DNA of 64,000 nucleotides, taken from positions 121,974,552 through 122,038,551 of the forward strand of contig NC_133897.1 in the NCBI RefSeq assembly GCF_964199755.1. The letters are read 5' to 3'. The stretch is from Larus michahellis. Lineage: Eukaryota > Chordata > Aves > Charadriiformes > Laridae. Positions 61,690 to 64,000 of this stretch are shown one piece after another. The stretch's first letter is position 1; each line of letters begins with the position of its first letter. Position numbers and translations under genes: made by a program. Below the pieces are notes generated by a model, which worked only from the letters and a program-made list of their open reading frames with translations, was not told the DNA's origin and searched no databases.

Positions 61690-62760
61690 TGTAAGGCCGG
61701 AGCCTTGGGCCGGGGACCGGCCCCGGTGGACATAAGCTGAGGGGCGGCACCGCCTGCCGCCACAGCGGGCCGCCCCCCCAGCCGCCGCCGGGCCCTCGGC
61801 CCTTCCCGGCGGCGCCCGCAGGCCCCAGGCGCCCGCGGAAGGGGAGGTGCGCGGCGCCGGCGGGGCCCAGGAGGGTGGTGAGGCCGGCGGAGAGCGGGTA
61901 GGCGGAGCGGGAAAGCCTCCCGGGCAGGGCAGGGCGGAGCGGAGGGAGGCCGCCCCGCCGTGTCATAGCAGCCCCCGGCGGGCCGGGCAGGCGATCGCCA
62001 TGGAAACCCAAGCCCCGGTCCCGCCCCTGCCCACCCCCGGGAGAGCGGTGGCGGCGGGGCGTGGGTACCACCGGGAGCCCGGCCGGAGCTGCGGCTGGGC
62101 CCGTTGGGAGGAGGCGGTAGCCGCCGCCGCGGCTCGCTCCCTCCCTCCCCGGGCACAGCCAGGTAGAGCGCGGGGCGGGGGCGCTTGCCGGGCCGGGGAG
62201 GGGGGGAGCCGGGCCGGGGAGGCGGGGCGAGCGGCGCGCAGGCCGGGCCCGCTCCCCCACCGCCTCCGCCGCAGCCTCGGCCTCCCACCTGGCGCCAGGT
62301 GCCCACCCGCCATCTTCTCCCGCACCCCCGGCTCCCTCCACCCCGCTGCCGCGTCCGGCGGGGAGCGGAGCGGAGGTCGTCTCGCCAGGGCGGGGCTCGT
62401 TCCGGGTCCCCGCTCCCGCACGAAGAGGCCCTGACGTGTTGCCATGGCCGAGGGAGCCGCCGCGGCGACAGCGGCGTGCTTCAGCGAGGATGATTTTTAC
62501 TGTCCCGTCTGCCAGGAGGTGTTCAAAACGCCCGTGAGGACCGCGAACTGCCAGCACGTGTGGGTATTCCTCCCCGCCGAGCCCTCCCGTACCACCCCCA
62601 CCTCCCCCCCCCCCCGGCTCCCTTCACAAGCCTTTTACTGCCGGTTCTCCGCCTTTCACTTCTCTGCCCCCAGCCCCATCCCCAGGGCGCAGACCCTCGG
62701 CCCGGAGCCGGCCGCACCGGGGGACCGCGGAGCTCGTTGTCACCTCGGGGGCTGACCCGC
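61690..62760. promoter_or_regulatory. RNF138: CpG island and promoter of RNF138
   Basis: A sharply delimited GC- and CpG-rich block that covers the RNF138 promoter, 5' leader, first exon and start of intron 1. It has many GC boxes and G-runs (for example 62171-62228). A CCGCCATCTT near 62308-62318 fits a YY1 element and could mark the start-site region. A TGACGTG half-CRE lies at 62432-62438. Long open frames on the minus strand (up to 295 codons) are products of base composition. Limits are by eye. Confidence 0.88.
62444..62559 (+). CDS. RNF138: RNF138 coding exon 1
   Basis: ATG at 62444 in a good context (GCCATGG), 38 codons plus two bases, donor GTGGGT. It encodes the N-terminus and the first half of the RING through NCQH. 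The start is chosen because MAE agrees with human. Confidence 0.96.
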
Positions 62761-64000
62761 CGCCGCTACCGAGAGCTGGCTTCGAGGGGTGCATGCCAAG
62801 CGGTGCCCCAGCCTGCCCTCCCTCGCCTCCTTCTTTTGTAGCCAGCGGTGAGGAGGGGTCAGACAGGAAGGGCGGCCCTTGGAGCAAGCCCCCGGCTGTC
62901 TGCTCGGTGGTGGCCCGGGTTCCACAGCCGGTGGAGACGCCTCACACACCTAACCTAACTCGCCTTTTTTAACTTCTTAATTTCCTCTTCGTTTTCAAAC
63001 AAGGACCATAGCTTAGCTGCTGGCTCTCTTCAGTTCATCTGTTTGGCGTTTTTCAGAGCAGTTTTGGATTGCAAAGCGCTACTTTGTAGAAAAAGGAAAA
63101 CAAAATAGCTTTGGCAGTTGGCACGCGAGGAAAGAAAGTGAGAGAACGGCAAAAGCTGTTGAACTAAGGTCTTTGGGGACGCATACTAAATTAAGCTTTG
63201 CAGTATTTTTGGCTCCGCTTAAGGACAATAAACAGGAGTTACTCTGATAAGATTTTCCAGTATCACGTGCCTGCTACACCATTTCATATCTCATTAATGA
63301 TCAATCCAGTATACGGTTCAGGAATACTAGTCAATAAGTAGTAAGATCTTTACCTAAAGTGCATTGCCAAGTTCCCCTAATTTCCGTATACTTCTTTGTA
63401 AGCACCATTATTTCATTTTGCTTATTATATATTATTTGCTTATTATATATATATTATATAAAGATTTCTACTCAGTAGACTATTATTCTGATATATATCT
63501 TTTTTTTTTTTTTTACCCCTAATAATCACCCTGATCTCTTCAAGGACAAAGTATCTAACTCTCTTCTCTTTGCTAACCTGTGTTTGTGGTAACTTTTCAA
63601 TTTAGGTTTTGCAGGAAGTGCTTCTTGACAGCTATCAGAGAAAGTGGAACACATTGTCCTCTCTGCCGGGGGAGCGTGACTAAAAAAGAAAGAACGTATC
63701 CCAAAAGGGCTCTAGATGTTGAAAACAGTATGAAGAAAGCTTCTGGGGGCTGTAGATGCTGTGAGAAGCAGGTAGAGTAAAACTTTACAAAAAGTTGGAT
63801 AAATTGTTCTTATTTTTTACCAAGACACAATTTTACTGTGTGTCATTCTTGTCTTGGAACTAAAGAGCCTATATTAGTTTGAATTTAGCTTTGTATGGCT
63901 TGTGCATATGCTAGGCATGGAGTGCCTGCTAGATATGTCTAACAGATGTAAACTGAAAGAGGATCTTGTATTGTCTATAAGGACTTTTTAAGTCGAGTGC
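62444..64000 (+). CDS. RNF138: RNF138, E3 ubiquitin ligase (first two coding exons; rest outside window)
   Basis: The orthologue of human RNF138 (NARF), a nuclear RING-type E3 ligase of about 245 residues with a RING, C2H2-like fingers and a C-terminal UIM. Human RNF138 promotes DNA end resection at double-strand breaks and targets NLK-pathway TCF/LEF factors. Here exons 62444-62559 and 63606-63771 join at phase 2 and give 94 residues. The RING is complete: Cys20, Cys23, Cys36, His38, Cys41, Cys44, Cys56, Cys59. SEDDFYCPVCQEV and FCRKCFLTAIRESG match human closely. The N-terminus before SEDDFYC differs from human (longer Ala-rich stretch). The remaining exons lie beyond 64000. It is the tandem paralogue of the RNF125 relic just upstream, and unlike it shows no damage. 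Confidence 0.96.
62560..63605 (+). other. RNF138 intron 1
   Basis: A 1.05-kb intron, GC-rich at its start (end of the CpG island), then AT-rich, with a TA-rich low-complexity stretch at about 63421-63515. No other feature. Confidence 0.75.
63421..63515. repeat. TA-rich low-complexity stretch
   Basis: Repeated TATATATTAT units with a T-run at the end, within RNF138 intron 1. Confidence 0.85.
63606..63771 (+). CDS. RNF138: RNF138 coding exon 2
   Basis: 166 bases from acceptor CAATTTAG to donor GTAGAG, completing Val39 and encoding FCRKCFLTAIRESGTHCPLC, then the linker to CRCCEKQ. All second-half RING ligands are present. Phase 0 out. Confidence 0.97.
63772..64000 (+). other. RNF138 intron 2 (partial)
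   Basis: AT-rich intron start with no feature seen before the window ends. Confidence 0.7.

Noticed and set aside
61659-62557. Long open frames on the minus strand (up to 295 codons) in the RNF138 CpG island
   Set aside because: Pro-, Gly-, Arg- and Ala-rich translations with no domain, overlapping each other and the RNF138 promoter. GC-rich DNA has few stop codons, so such frames are expected by chance.

Overview
ORGANISM. The window is a bird nuclear genome segment. It carries several 3' ends of CR1 LINEs with their typical ATTCTATGATTCT-like termini, two avian endogenous-retrovirus LTRs, small spliced exons with vertebrate splice signals, and two GC-rich CpG-island promoters in an otherwise AT-rich background. 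The genes correspond to the human 18q12.1 block TRAPPC8 - RNF125 - RNF138, in the same order and orientations. The bird order cannot be decided from this sequence alone.

LAYOUT. Positions 769-35465 (minus strand) hold the first 20 coding exons of TRAPPC8, the Trs85-type subunit of the TRAPPIII tether. All exon phases join and the frame is open for about 1058 codons; the C-terminal quarter lies beyond the left edge. Its promoter sits in a CpG island at about 35.05-36.08 kb. The introns contain three CR1 fragments and one ~1 kb LTR. From 36.2 to 52.1 kb is intergenic sequence with two more CR1 fragments and a 568-bp solo LTR that still has a perfect 5-bp target duplication. At 52.1-58.3 kb (plus strand), where mammals have RNF125, there are exons of a decayed RNF125. 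From 58.3 to 61.7 kb I see no gene. At 61.7-62.8 kb is the CpG-island promoter of RNF138, whose first two coding exons (intact RING finger) lie at 62444-62559 and 63606-63771; the rest runs off the right edge.

MAIN FINDING. RNF125 appears to be a unitary pseudogene in this bird. A RING exon 2 is clear but has lost its last zinc ligand and a conserved tryptophan. A zinc-finger exon 4 carries two in-frame stops. The last exon has a stop inside the ubiquitin-interacting region. These exons are collinear, keep their splice sites, and sit at the conserved syntenic position next to their intact sister gene RNF138. In mammals RNF125 dampens RIG-I/MDA5/MAVS antiviral signalling, so its loss would bear on how birds restrain this pathway.

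HOW THE GENES RELATE. TRAPPC8 (membrane traffic and autophagy) and RNF138 (ubiquitin ligase in DNA repair and Wnt signalling) are neighbours by ancestry, with no sign of a shared pathway. RNF125 and RNF138 are tandem paralogues of one RING-zinc finger-UIM ligase family, shown by the same intron phases (2 then 0) around the second RING exon. Gene names rest on recalled human proteins, not on a database search.
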